This document shows positions 17,601 through 27,700 of a stretch of DNA of 64,000 nucleotides, piece after piece. This DNA comes from Flavobacteriales bacterium. Its GTDB lineage: Bacteria; Bacteroidota; Bacteroidia; Flavobacteriales_D; Parvicellaceae. Each line of letters begins with the position of its first letter. Within the stretch, counting starts at the first letter, position 1. The notes under the pieces were generated by a model. It was given only the letters and a program-made list of their open reading frames with translations. It had not been told where the DNA came from and did no database searches. The stretch spans positions 1 to 64,000 of the forward strand of contig JAOASC010000020.1 in the NCBI GenBank assembly GCA_025210295.1, in the 5' to 3' direction. Position numbers and translations under genes: made by a program.

Positions 17601-18698
17601 ATGGAAAGTGACTTTCCTACTCGAAAAATAATTCATGTTGACATGGATGCTTTTTACGCATCTGTTGAACAACTAGATCATCCTGAATTAAGAGGAAAGC
17701 CTATAGCAGTTGGCGGTGGTGGGGAAAGAGGAGTTGTAGCTGCAGCAAGTTATGAAGCAAGAAAGTTTAATGTTAAATCCGCTTTATCTGGAAAAATAGC
17801 TAGAGAAAGATGTCCTCACCTAATCTTTGTAAAACCTCGATTTGAACGTTATAAAGAGGTCTCTGCCATGATTCGTGAAATCTTTTACGAATACACCGAT
17901 TTAGTAGAACCTTTATCTTTAGACGAAGCTTTTTTAGACGTCACAGAAAACAAAAAAAATAATCCGTCCGCAGGTTTAATTGCTCAGGAAATTCGAGAAA
18001 AAATCTATCAAAAAACGGGGTTAACTGCATCTGCTGGAATTTCCATCAATAAATTTTTAGCTAAAGTTGCTTCTGACATCAATAAACCAAATGGACAAAA
18101 AACGATCAAGCCTCAAGAAGTTTTAAGTTTTCTTGAGGAACTACCCGTAGCTAAATTCTTTGGTGTTGGAAAAGTTACCGCTCAGAAGATGTATAAACTG
18201 GGCATTTTTAAAGGCCAAGATTTAAAACGAAAATCTTTAGAAGAGCTACAACTTCATTTTGGAAAATCTGGCCAACATTATTACAATATTGTAAGGGGGA
18301 TACAGCATAGCAACGTTTCTCCTAACCGCATTCGAAAATCAATAGCAGCTGAAAGAACGTTTACGAATGACTTAACTTCTAAAGAAGAGATCATTGAAAA
18401 ACTCTCAAAAATCGGAGATGAACTTGAAAAACGTTTAAAGAAAAGCAATACCAAAGGGAAAACAATAACGCTAAAAATAAAATACTTAGATTTTATTGTT
18501 CATACTAGAAGTAAAACCCTAGCTTATTATATTGACAATAAAAAGGACTTTTTTGAAATTGTCATCCAATTACTTTTACAAGAACAACTCATCAAACCAG
18601 TCCGTCTACTGGGCATATCTATCAGTAACCTTGATAATCAAAAGACCATTGATAAATGGATTCAATTAACATTTAATTTTGACTCCCAATCCAATTAA
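17601..18698 (+). CDS. dinB: DNA polymerase IV (Y-family translesion polymerase)
   Basis: 365 residues. Catalytic acid motif IIHVDMDAFYASVE at the start, then GGGGERGVVAAASYEARKFN, the second acid motif LSLDEAFLDVT, ASAGISINKFLAKVASDINK with helix-hairpin-helix KFFGVGKVTAQKM, and a C-terminal little-finger region. It makes DNA past lesions at low fidelity. No LexA-type box was recognised upstream. No beta-clamp motif is clear beyond the end QLTFNFD, which could serve as one. The stop overlaps the convergent ABC gene by 4 bases. Confidence 0.95.
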   Translation: MESDFPTRKIIHVDMDAFYASVEQLDHPELRGKPIAVGGGGERGVVAAASYEARKFNVKSALSGKIARERCPHLIFVKPRFERYKEVSAMIREIFYEYTDLVEPLSLDEAFLDVTENKKNNPSAGLIAQEIREKIYQKTGLTASAGISINKFLAKVASDINKPNGQKTIKPQEVLSFLEELPVAKFFGVGKVTAQKMYKLGIFKGQDLKRKSLEELQLHFGKSGQHYYNIVRGIQHSNVSPNRIRKSIAAERTFTNDLTSKEEIIEKLSKIGDELEKRLKKSNTKGKTITLKIKYLDFIVHTRSKTLAYYIDNKKDFFEIVIQLLLQEQLIKPVRLLGISISNLDNQKTIDKWIQLTFNFDSQSN

Positions 18699-20461
18699 CC
18701 TTTACGTTCAACTTTTTGTTTTTGATAAAGTTCAGCATAATTTCCTCCTAAATTAACCAATTCATTATGACTCCCTTTTTCTAACAGGTGTCCATTATCA
18801 AACAACAGAATTTGATCGGCATTTTTTAACGTAGAAATACGATGGCCTATTAGCACTGCTGTTTTTCCATTCATAATTCTATTTAAATTCGATAAAATTT
18901 GTTCTTCTGTTTTAGTATCTACAGCAGATAAACAATCATCAAAAATCATAAATGGAGGTTCTTTAATAATTGCTCTGGCAATAGACAAACGCTGCTTTTG
19001 ACCACCTGATAAAGTCACGCCTTTCTCTCCTATTTCTGTTTCAAATCCTTTTTCAAACCCTATAATATTTTGATAAACAGCAGCATCTTTAGCAGCTTGA
19101 ATAATAGCAGCTTCAGAAACTGCTTTCTGTTTCATTCCAAATGCTATATTATTGGCAACAGTATCAGAGAATAAAAACACTTCTTGGGGAACATAACCAA
19201 AAGCTGTTCTAAGTGCCGAAATACTATATTGCTTGATGTTCGTTCCATTAATCAAAACCTCTCCCTCAGTCACGTCATACAATCGACACAATAAATTAGC
19301 GATTGTTGATTTTCCGCACCCAGTTCTTCCAGTTACTCCAACCGTTGCGCCTTCAGGTATAACAAAACTCACATTATCCAATGCCACGATTCCGCTTTCA
19401 GGATAAATAAAACTAACATTTTTAAATTCTATCGCGCCTTTTATTATTGTTATAGGGTTTTCCACTTCAGTAATTTCACTTTCAACCTCTAAAAATTCGT
19501 TTAATCTTGTTTGAGAAGCAGCAGCTCTTTGCACCAATGAAGTCACCCACCCTACTGAAGCAAAAGGCCAAGTTAACATGTTTACATACATGATAAACTG
19601 TAAAATAATACCTGTATCAATGGTTCCCTCAATAGCCTTAACTCCTCCAATATAAATCGTAATAATGGTACTTAAACCAATTAGCAATACAATTACAGGC
19701 ATAAAGAAAGCATTTGTTCTCGCCAAACTCAAGCTTGCTACTTGATAATTGTAGGTTTCTTCTTCAAATTTATTAACAAAGTGTTTTCCTCGATTATAAG
19801 CTTTTAACACTCGAATTCCTGATAGCTTTTCCTGTACAAATGATGATAACCCCGATTGTGTTCGTTGAACCAATTCACTCCTTTTATTAATGACGCTACT
19901 TACCTTATATACCAAGTAAGACATTATTGGTAATGGCACTAATGAATACAATGTTAATTCAACATTGATACGTAGCATAAAACTAACAATTAGAATAAAG
20001 AGTACGATAAGGTTTATGGTATACATAATAGCAGGCCCCAAATACATTCTTACCCGACTAACATCCTCACTTATCCTATTCATTATATCCCCAGTTCGGT
20101 TCTTTTTGTAAAACGACATGTCCAGTTCTTGATACTTATTATAGATTTCATTTTTTAAATCATATTCTATCAAACGAGACATAATAATAATCGTTTGGCG
20201 AGTAAAAAATAAAAACACGCCTTTCATAAAAGAAAGAAAAACATATACTCCTGCCAGATATATGGCTAATTTGGTAATTTCTTGATAAGAAAAATCATCA
20301 GTACTTTGATTGGCAAAATCAACAATTTGATTGGTTGCATTCTTAACCACTTCAGGCATGTATACTCCAAACAAGTTAGAAGCCACAATAAATAGGGTTC
20401 CCAGGAGTAATCTCCACTTATATTTTATTAAGTATTTGTTTAAATAAAATAATGACTTCAC
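18695..20461 (-). CDS. ABC transporter, fused membrane and ATPase domains (MsbA/MdlB-type exporter)
   Basis: 588 residues. Six-helix exporter membrane domain (about 1-310) with coupling region DMSFYKKNRTGDIMNRISED, then a nucleotide-binding domain: Walker A GRTGCGKST, Q-loop FGYVPQEVFLF, signature LSGGQKQRL, Walker B FMIFDDCLSAVD (Cys-Leu in place of the usual catalytic Glu after the Asp pair) and H-loop IGHR. The missing canonical Glu suggests a degenerate ATP site, typical for heterodimeric exporters, yet no partner gene is adjacent. The start is GTG at 20461, since an in-frame TAA precedes it. Substrate unknown; lipid or drug export is the family range. Confidence 0.88.
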   Translation of the reverse strand: MKSLFYLNKYLIKYKWRLLLGTLFIVASNLFGVYMPEVVKNATNQIVDFANQSTDDFSYQEITKLAIYLAGVYVFLSFMKGVFLFFTRQTIIIMSRLIEYDLKNEIYNKYQELDMSFYKKNRTGDIMNRISEDVSRVRMYLGPAIMYTINLIVLFILIVSFMLRINVELTLYSLVPLPIMSYLVYKVSSVINKRSELVQRTQSGLSSFVQEKLSGIRVLKAYNRGKHFVNKFEEETYNYQVASLSLARTNAFFMPVIVLLIGLSTIITIYIGGVKAIEGTIDTGIILQFIMYVNMLTWPFASVGWVTSLVQRAAASQTRLNEFLEVESEITEVENPITIIKGAIEFKNVSFIYPESGIVALDNVSFVIPEGATVGVTGRTGCGKSTIANLLCRLYDVTEGEVLINGTNIKQYSISALRTAFGYVPQEVFLFSDTVANNIAFGMKQKAVSEAAIIQAAKDAAVYQNIIGFEKGFETEIGEKGVTLSGGQKQRLSIARAIIKEPPFMIFDDCLSAVDTKTEEQILSNLNRIMNGKTAVLIGHRISTLKNADQILLFDNGHLLEKGSHNELVNLGGNYAELYQKQKVERKG

Positions 20462-20556
20462 TTATTCCAATTTAGTTTATTTGAATTGATCAATTTAATC
20501 CTCAATAAAGTTGATAATTTTTAACAAAATTACAGAGTTACTTATCTACTTTATGT

Positions 20557-20564
20557 TATTTTTG
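20557..20564 (+). promoter_or_regulatory. -7 promoter element of the amino-acid dehydrogenase gene
   Basis: TATTTTTG fits the TAnnTTTG consensus. No good TTG lies 19 bases upstream. Transcription should begin near 20571, which leaves only about 7 bases before the first possible ATG (20578) but about 50 before the preferred one (20620). Confidence 0.5.
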
Positions 20565-20619
20565 CACTCAGGTATTAATGAATACAAAAGTAATTAACAT
20601 TCTTACAAATCAATTAAAA

Positions 20620-21714
20620 ATGGAAGTTAAAAATATTTCTGAAGTTAAAAACGATGAATTAGGAGTTTTGGCTCAAATGACAGACATGGGACATGAACAA
20701 GTTTTATTCTGCCAAGATAAACAAGCCGGACTAAAAGCAATTATAGCTGTTCACAATACTGTTTGTGGGCCAGCATTGGGAGGGACAAGAATGTGGAATT
20801 ACAATACAGAAGCTGAAGCTTTAAAAGATGTATTGAGACTTTCGAGAGGAATGACCTATAAAAATGCCATTTCTGGTCTAAATCTAGGTGGAGGAAAAGC
20901 TGTAATTATTGGAAATTCTAGAACAGACAAATCTGAAGCTCTTTTTAGAAGATTTGGACAATTTGTTGACAGTTTAGCAGGAAAATACATTACTGCTGAA
21001 GATGTAGGGATTTCGCCTCAAGATATGAATTGGGTCTCAATGGAAACTAAACACGTAGCTGGTTTACCAGGTAAAAGTGGTGATCCATCTCCCGTTACTG
21101 CATTTGGAGTATACATGGGGATGAAAGCTGCTGCAAAAATACAATTTGGCTCAGACTCACTAGAAGGTAAAAAAGTTGCCGTTCAAGGAGTAGGACATGT
21201 TGGAGAGTATTTGGTTCAAAATCTTCAAAAAGAAGGAGCTGATATATACATTACTGACATTCATGAGGAGACGTTAAAACATGTTGCTAATAAATATGGT
21301 GCTAAAGTCGTTGGTTTAGACGAAATTTATGACATTGATATGGACATTTATGCTCCATGTGCTCTTGGAGCAACTGTGAATGATGCTACCTTAGAGCGTT
21401 TAAAGTGCAGTATTATTGCAGGTGCAGCCAACAATCAATTAGAAAATGAAAATAAACACGGCGAAATTGTTAGAGAAAAAGGGATTATTTACGCTCCTGA
21501 CTTCTTAATCAATGCCGGAGGAGTAATGAATTGTTATGGAGAAGTTTATGACATTCCTTCTAACAGAATTATGGGAATGGCCGAAGATATTTATAACACC
21601 ACTTTAAACATCATCAAAAAATCTAGAGAAGAAGGAATACCTACTTATCTAGCTGCCAATAGAATGGCTGAAGAAAGAATTCAACAATTAGCCAACATCA
21701 AACAATACTTCTAA
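20620..21714 (+). CDS. Leucine/valine/phenylalanine-type amino-acid dehydrogenase
   Basis: 364 residues from ATG 20620; an upstream ATG at 20578 would add 14 residues without similarity to the family. Glu/Leu/Phe/Val dehydrogenase fold: PALGGTRMWNY, GMTYKNAISGLNLGGGKAVI (catalytic Lys region), YITAEDVGISPQDMNWV, then the NAD-binding VAVQGVGHVGEYLVQ and DFLINAGGVMNCYGE. It reversibly deaminates branched-chain or aromatic amino acids with NAD, feeding or draining 2-oxoacids. Exact substrate is not decided by sequence. Preceded by a good -7 box; nusB follows after 25 bases. Confidence 0.9.
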   Translation: MEVKNISEVKNDELGVLAQMTDMGHEQVLFCQDKQAGLKAIIAVHNTVCGPALGGTRMWNYNTEAEALKDVLRLSRGMTYKNAISGLNLGGGKAVIIGNSRTDKSEALFRRFGQFVDSLAGKYITAEDVGISPQDMNWVSMETKHVAGLPGKSGDPSPVTAFGVYMGMKAAAKIQFGSDSLEGKKVAVQGVGHVGEYLVQNLQKEGADIYITDIHEETLKHVANKYGAKVVGLDEIYDIDMDIYAPCALGATVNDATLERLKCSIIAGAANNQLENENKHGEIVREKGIIYAPDFLINAGGVMNCYGEVYDIPSNRIMGMAEDIYNTTLNIIKKSREEGIPTYLAANRMAEERIQQLANIKQYF

Positions 21715-21739
21715 AACGTTAGAAGTTAACTCAATAAAT

Positions 21740-22687
21740 ATGCTTAATAGAAGACATTTAAGAATTAAAGTATTACAAACATTATATGCTTTTACGCAAT
21801 CTAATAATACCAATTTAGTTGCAGGGGAGAAAGAATTATTGCATGGGGTAGAAAAAATGTACGATTTGTATATTTATTACTTAACGATGTTTGATAGTTT
21901 TACACACTTTGCCGAATTAAAAATTGAAGAAGCAAAACGTAAAATATTTACAAGTGAAGAAGATTTAAATCCGAATTTAAAGTTTGTAAACAATCGCTTT
22001 TTAGCACTTCTAAAAAACAACAAAGCCATTAAAGATGCTTCATTAACAACTAAAATAAACTGGAGCAACGATGTTGAACAAGATGTTTTAACAAAACTAT
22101 TTAACTCATTCACTAAGAACGACATATATAATGAGTATATGGAGAAAGAAAGCAGTTCTTTTGAAGAGGATAAGAAGTTTATCGTCAAACTTTTCAAAAA
22201 AGAGATTTGTAATTTTGAATTGCTTTTACATTTCTTTGAAGAGAAAAGTGTTTATTGGCAAGATGATATCGATTTAGTTTGTTCTATGGTTATTAAAACC
22301 TTAAAATCATTCAAATCACCTGATGATATTCATGCTCCGATTTTACCTTTGTATAAAGATGATGAGGAAAGTTTTATCAAAGCGTTATTTAGAAAAGGCT
22401 TAAACAACTTAGAAGATAACTATGCTATAATTTCTAAATACACTAAAAACTGGGAATCTGATCGAATAGCCTTAATGGATCGTTTGTTAATGAACTTAGC
22501 CATTACTGAAGCTAAAGCCTTTGAGTATATCCCTACAAAAGTAACCTTGAATGAGTATATAGAAATTTCAAAGTTTTACAGCACACCAAAAAGTAATACT
22601 TTTATTAATGGTGTTTTGGATAAAATATTTGATGACTTAAAAAAAGAGGGTGCAATAAAAAAAGTAGGAAGAGGGCTTCTCAATTAG
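21740..22687 (+). CDS. nusB: Transcription antitermination protein NusB (long Bacteroidota form)
   Basis: 315 residues, about twice the proteobacterial length. Starts MLNRRHLRIKVLQTLYAFTQ, with the NusB helix RxxAxxxLY-like pattern, a central lineage-specific insertion, and the C-terminal NusB core (about 215-310: NWESDRIALMDRLLMNLAIT, KVTLNEYIEISKFYSTPKSN, FINGVLDKI). NusB binds boxA RNA with S10 in rRNA antitermination. Followed 52 bases later by a DUF1573 gene. Confidence 0.92.
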   Translation: MLNRRHLRIKVLQTLYAFTQSNNTNLVAGEKELLHGVEKMYDLYIYYLTMFDSFTHFAELKIEEAKRKIFTSEEDLNPNLKFVNNRFLALLKNNKAIKDASLTTKINWSNDVEQDVLTKLFNSFTKNDIYNEYMEKESSSFEEDKKFIVKLFKKEICNFELLLHFFEEKSVYWQDDIDLVCSMVIKTLKSFKSPDDIHAPILPLYKDDEESFIKALFRKGLNNLEDNYAIISKYTKNWESDRIALMDRLLMNLAITEAKAFEYIPTKVTLNEYIEISKFYSTPKSNTFINGVLDKIFDDLKKEGAIKKVGRGLLN

Positions 22688-22739
22688 AGCATTAGATCAA
22701 TTATCATCTAATAGTTAACTTATCAAAAGATTTAAAACA

Positions 22740-23177
22740 ATGAAACGAATAATAATTGCTGGATTTATAGGTGCTAGTTTACTGTCAAGTTGTAAAATAA
22801 CTGATAAAAACGATGGCAAAGCTGTAACATCAGAAATGCTCAATACCGATGCAGAGAACGCTCCTGTTATGGAATTTGAAAATGAAACTTTTGAATTTGA
22901 TAATATTGCTATTGGATCAACGGTTAAGCACAGTTTTAAATTCAAAAATACTGGTCAATCTGCGCTCTTATTATTTGATGTTAAAGCTTCATGCGGTTGT
23001 ACTGTTTTAAAAGGGTGGCCAAAAGAACCAATTGCTCCTGGAGAAACTGCTGAAATTCCAATTGAATTTACCCCAAATGTGACGGGACAAAATGAAAAAT
23101 CTGTTTCTATTGTAGCCAATACTATTCCCTCTGTGAAAAAATTAGCCATTAGAGGAACTGTGGTAGGAACAAACTAA
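22740..23177 (+). CDS. DUF1573 lipoprotein
   Basis: 145 residues, lipobox ASLLSSC, then the DUF1573 domain (about 45-140): FEFDNIAIGSTVKHSFKFKN, ASCGCTVLKGWPKEPIAPGE, PIEFTPNVTGQNEKSVSIVA. The CGC core and the P-I-A-P-G-E turn are constant features of this Ig-like family, common and often repeated in Bacteroidota. Function unknown. The order nusB, DUF1573, yajC, coaE is seen as a run of closely spaced genes on one strand here. Confidence 0.92.
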   Translation: MKRIIIAGFIGASLLSSCKITDKNDGKAVTSEMLNTDAENAPVMEFENETFEFDNIAIGSTVKHSFKFKNTGQSALLLFDVKASCGCTVLKGWPKEPIAPGETAEIPIEFTPNVTGQNEKSVSIVANTIPSVKKLAIRGTVVGTN

Positions 23178-23196
23178 AATATACAAAATAAAAACT

Positions 23197-23508
23197 ATGA
23201 AATTAACACTTTTACAAGCTGCAGGAGGAGATGCTGGAATGATGAACATCATTATGATTGTAGCCATGTTTGCGGTCTTTTATTTCTTTATGATCAGACC
23301 ACAGCAAAAAAAGAAAAAAGAACTAGAAAAATACATTTCTGAAATCAAGCAAGGAGATGCAGTACTAACACTTGGAGGTATTCATGGAAAAGTTACTGCT
23401 GTCAACGACACAACAGTAAACATTGTTTCTGATGGAGGGGCTAAATTAAAGATTGAAAAAAGTGCTATTGTTGCTGATGCTTCAGCCATAGCAAATGGAC
23501 CAAGATAA
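23197..23508 (+). CDS. yajC: Preprotein translocase subunit YajC
   Basis: 103 residues. One membrane segment (about 15-35, NIIMIVAMFAVFYFFMIRPQ) followed by the diagnostic RPQQKKKKELEKYISEI, then a small beta domain GDAVLTLGGIHGKVTAV. YajC accompanies SecDF at the translocon. It starts 19 bases after the DUF1573 stop. Confidence 0.96.
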   Translation: MKLTLLQAAGGDAGMMNIIMIVAMFAVFYFFMIRPQQKKKKELEKYISEIKQGDAVLTLGGIHGKVTAVNDTTVNIVSDGGAKLKIEKSAIVADASAIANGPR

Positions 23509-23509
23509 T

Positions 23510-24097
23510 ATGCTTAAAATTGGATTAACTGGAGGAATTGGAAGTGGAAAAACCACAGTGGCTTCTATTTTCAATTCTTTTGGTATTCCTATATACAACT
23601 CTGATATACGAGCCAAGTATATCATGAACCATGATGTTGAGTTGATCAAAGCTATTCAACATCTTCTCGGGGACGAAGCTTATCTAAACGGAAAAATTAA
23701 TCGTCCTTATATTTCAAAAAAAGTATTCTCTACCCCTGCTCTACTTCAACAACTCAACCAATTAGTACACCCAAAAGTCGCTGAAGACTTTGATCATTGG
23801 TGCAACGAAAACAGTCATGCTCCATTTATTATTAAAGAAGCCGCTATTTTAATCGAAAGTAAAGCTTATTTATCCTTAGATAAGATTATTGTGGTCAATG
23901 CACCTGAAGCAATTAGAATAACTCGCGTAATGCAGCGTGACCACACACCGCTTGAAGCAGTAAAAGCAAGAATAAAAAATCAAATTTCTGAAGAAGAGCG
24001 CAACCAATACGCTGATTTTATAGTCAATAATGACGGAAAAACAGCATTGATAAAACAAGTAAAAGCTATTATTAAAGCATTAAAAGCTCTTCAATAA
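23510..24097 (+). CDS. coaE: Dephospho-CoA kinase
   Basis: 195 residues from ATG 23510, one base after the yajC stop. An ATG at 23495 would add five residues and overlap yajC. Walker A GLTGGIGSGKTT, FGIPIYNSDIRAKYIM with the conserved Asp, HPKVAEDFDHW, and IKNQISEEERNQYADFIVNN. It catalyses the last step of CoA synthesis, phosphorylating the 3'-OH of dephospho-CoA. Cytoplasmic. Confidence 0.95.
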   Translation: MLKIGLTGGIGSGKTTVASIFNSFGIPIYNSDIRAKYIMNHDVELIKAIQHLLGDEAYLNGKINRPYISKKVFSTPALLQQLNQLVHPKVAEDFDHWCNENSHAPFIIKEAAILIESKAYLSLDKIIVVNAPEAIRITRVMQRDHTPLEAVKARIKNQISEEERNQYADFIVNNDGKTALIKQVKAIIKALKALQ

Positions 24098-24108
24098 TTC
24101 TTTACTTC

Positions 24109-24552
24109 TTATTTAAAACTCAGATATAAAAAAAGAATTAAAGACGCCGTCTGGAAAGAGTTTTCATCAACAGGTGCTATCGTAATCCCCGTATTTTCTT
24201 CTCCTTTCATAAACACTCCATCGTTGGACCACTGAATATACATACCTGATCCATTATCAATCTTTCCTGTTTTATCAATTTTTACAAGCGCTTTCCCAGT
24301 TGCATCAGCTAAAATTCCATCAGGCGAAATACTAGCAATAAGTTGCCCATCTTTACTCGTTAGCTTTCCATCTTTATGCACTATACCAATCAACTCCCCT
24401 CCCATTTTTATTACACCTTTATTATTCACTTTTATCTGAGTTTTCTTCCCCTCATATTTAAGTTTAAAGCTTGAAAAAGTTAAAAGGTTAGCTTGAAGAC
24501 TCCAAGAAATCGATAATGTTGCTATAACAAATAAGTAAAAAAATCTTTTCAT
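24109..24552 (-). CDS. Secreted protein of unknown function with repeated Gly-turn strands
   Basis: 147 residues. N-terminal signal sequence MKRFFYLFVIATLSISWSLQ. The body has a run of short beta hairpins around G-K/G-E turns (NNKGVIKMGGELIGIVHKDG, SKDGQLIASISPDGILADAT, KIDKTGKIDNGSGMYIQWSN) and a hydrophobic C-terminus (ASLILFLYLSFK) that may insert in a membrane. I do not recognise the family. It converges with coaE (11-base gap) and is divergent from the CcsBA gene. Confidence 0.65.
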   Translation of the reverse strand: MKRFFYLFVIATLSISWSLQANLLTFSSFKLKYEGKKTQIKVNNKGVIKMGGELIGIVHKDGKLTSKDGQLIASISPDGILADATGKALVKIDKTGKIDNGSGMYIQWSNDGVFMKGEENTGITIAPVDENSFQTASLILFLYLSFK

Positions 24553-24763
24553 AACACTACAATATTACTGATTTTATTCAAAAAGAATAGGTTTTATTAA
24601 AATAGTTTTATTCATAAGATTATTAAAGAGATTCCGCTATATTTTTTTCATTTTGGGCAAGCTTATAAGCGATTATTATTGCAACCAACTACATTAGGGA
24701 TTTTTAACATATCAACAGTCAAATTAATGTAACATTTGCTATCAAGAAGAAAATATAAAAGCT

Positions 24764-24771
24764 TATTTTTG
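24764..24771 (+). promoter_or_regulatory. -7 promoter element of the CcsBA gene
   Basis: TATTTTTG matches TAnnTTTG 20 bases before the ATG at 24792. TTTG at 24735-24738 is 25 bases upstream, a little far for a -33 element. A perfect 10-base palindrome GCTTATAAGC at 24661-24670 lies further upstream and could be a regulator site. Confidence 0.5.
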
Positions 24772-24791
24772 CCCATTGAATATATTATACA

Positions 24792-27700
24792 ATGGAAAAA
24801 ATAACCAAATCAATTATCTCTACCAGAATGATGGCTTTTCTACTCTTAGTTTTTGCTATCGCTATTGGTACAGCCACCTTTATTGAAAACAGTTACGACA
24901 CTATTACAGCGCGACTTGTAATCTATAACACCAGATGGTTTTCTTTAATCATGCTATTATTAGTGATCAATTTCATTGGAAATATAGACCGTTATCAACT
25001 TTTGAAAAAAGAAAAATTTACCATTTTACTCGTTCACATAGGATTAATCATCACCATTGTGGGCGCTGGTGTTACCCGTTATATTGGTTTTGAAGGAATT
25101 ATGCCAATCAAAGAGGGAGAAAACTCCAATGTGATGTACAGTGCAGAGCCTTATTTACAGCTGTATATTACCGATGAAATCAAACAATACAAATCAGAGA
25201 AAAAAATCTATTTTTCAGAGCTATACACTAATACGAATCGCCCTTTTTATAGTAACTATTTTACGATTCCAGTAGATTTCCCTAATAAAGGACATTTTGA
25301 TATTTCATTTAAAAACTACATAAAAAATGCCGAAGAAATAACCTTAGAAGATCAACCAGATGGTAAAAACATACTAGAATTAGTCGTTGCTGGACAAGCT
25401 GGACGGGAAACACATTTAGTCGCTGAAGGAGAAATCAAAAAAATTGGAACTGTTCTTATTTCATACAACAACAATGAAGACCCAACAGCGATTAGAATCA
25501 ATGACCTTGCCGAACAACTAACTGTTATAACACCATACATGATTCAAAGAACAGCAATGCCACAAATGATTGTCGATACCCTTTGGGCAGATACAGTTCA
25601 AGAGTTTAAACCCATGCATTTACACAATATTTTAGGGACTCAGTTTGTATTCAAAAAGCACTATAAAAAAGCCATTAAAAAACTTCAGCAAAGCGAAGAT
25701 GATAAAGCAGGAAATTTAGATGCCTTGATGTTAACACTTAATTATAATGGAATTGAAAAAGATTTTACTGTAATGGGTGGACCTAATCGAATGGCCAACT
25801 ATTTAAAATTTGAAGAAAATGGACTGTTATTTAACATCGCCTATGGAGCGAAGCCAATATTCTTACCATTTTCTATCTATTTGAATGACTTTATTTTAGA
25901 TCGTTATCCAGGTTCAACAAGTCCTTCTTCATTCAAAAGTATTGTCACATTACACGATACAACAGTAAACCTTCATGAAGAACAAGAAATATTTATGAAT
26001 AATGTAATGGACTATAAAGGTTATCGCTTTTTCCAATCATCTTATGAGCCAGATGAATCAGGAACTATATTATCTGTAAACAATGATTATTGGGGAACAC
26101 TCATTACTTATATTGGCTATTTATTGTTATCTATAGGATTTGGTCTTAGCCTTTTAAATAAAAAATCTCGATTTGTTGAACTCAGTAAACGTATGAAAAA
26201 AATTAGAGACAAAAGAAAAGTAGCATTACTCGCTCTTCCACTTCTGCTTTTTTCTTTAGGAAATCTAAATGCTCAAACAGAAAAAACACCCCCTATTATC
26301 TCAGAAGAAAAGGCCAACGAATTTGGAAAGTTATTAGTACAGACTTTTGAGGGGAGAATACAACCTGTTCATACTTTAGCTTATGACATTTTGCATAAGA
26401 TCTCAAAACAAAACTACATTGAAATTGAGGGTCAGAAATACACTGCGATGCAAGTCTATATGGATATGCATGTTCATCAACGTTTTTGGGCGCATCAACC
26501 GCTTATAAATATTAGAAGAAATACAGGAGTAAGAGAACTGTTAGGAATCGAAGGTTCCAAAGCCAGTTTAGCAGATTTTTATAACGAAGATAATCAATAT
26601 AAAATCATTAATGAAGTAATGAAAAGCCGTCAGAAAAAGGCAGTAGAGCAAAATGTTTTTGATAAAGAATTATTAAAAGTAGATGAACGCTTTAATATTG
26701 CAAGAATGGTTTTGGAATACCAATTTCTAAATATCTTCCCTGTTAAAGATGACCCTTCTAATAAATGGGTTAACCCTTTAGATTCTGCGATCAACTTTAA
26801 AGCTGTAGACCCCTCTGTTCCTTTTTTAACCTATCCTATGCTATTGAATATGTATTTTGACTCCTTACCCAATGCGGTCGAACAAAATCAATACAAAACT
26901 ACAGATGGAATTGTTAAACAGTTGTCTAAATTTCAAAAAGAAAATGCTGATCCAACATTGCTTCCAACAGATAGCGCGATTGAATTAGAGATGTATTATA
27001 ACGACAAGAATATTTTTGGAAAGCTTAAAAATTACTATGCTATAGCAGGTTTAATCTTACTCATTCTAGGTATGATTTTTAATCTTTCAGTCGCTCCTCC
27101 TAAGTGGATGAAACACCTTAACAATATTCTTGCTGGTTTTATTATTCTGCTCTTTGCCTATCATACTTATGGTATGGGAATTCGTTGGTATTTAACTGGC
27201 CATGCTCCTTGGAGTAATGGTTATGAAGCATTAGTTTTAATTGCTTGGGGAGGTGTCTTTGCAGGTTTATTCTTTATTCGATCTTCAAAAGTAATTTTAG
27301 CCGCAACAGCTTGGCTTGCTTTCTTTGTTTTAATGACGGCAGGACATAGTAATTTTGACCCTCAGTTAACCAATCTACAACCTGTATTAAAATCTTACTG
27401 GCTAAATATTCATGTAGCAGCCATCACCATCAGTTATGGGTTCTTTGGATTAGGCTTTATCTTAGGGTTGATCAACATGGTTATCTACCTACTAAAAACT
27501 CCAAAAAACAAAAAACACTACGACTTAAACATCTCAGAGTTGACCTATACGAGTGAAATGACGTTAACCATTGGACTTGTATTAGCAACTATTGGAACTT
27601 TCTTAGGAGGTGTTTGGGCTAACGAATCTTGGGGACGTTATTGGGGATGGGATGCTAAAGAAACTTGGGCCTTAGTTATTGTTTTGGTATACGCTTTTAT

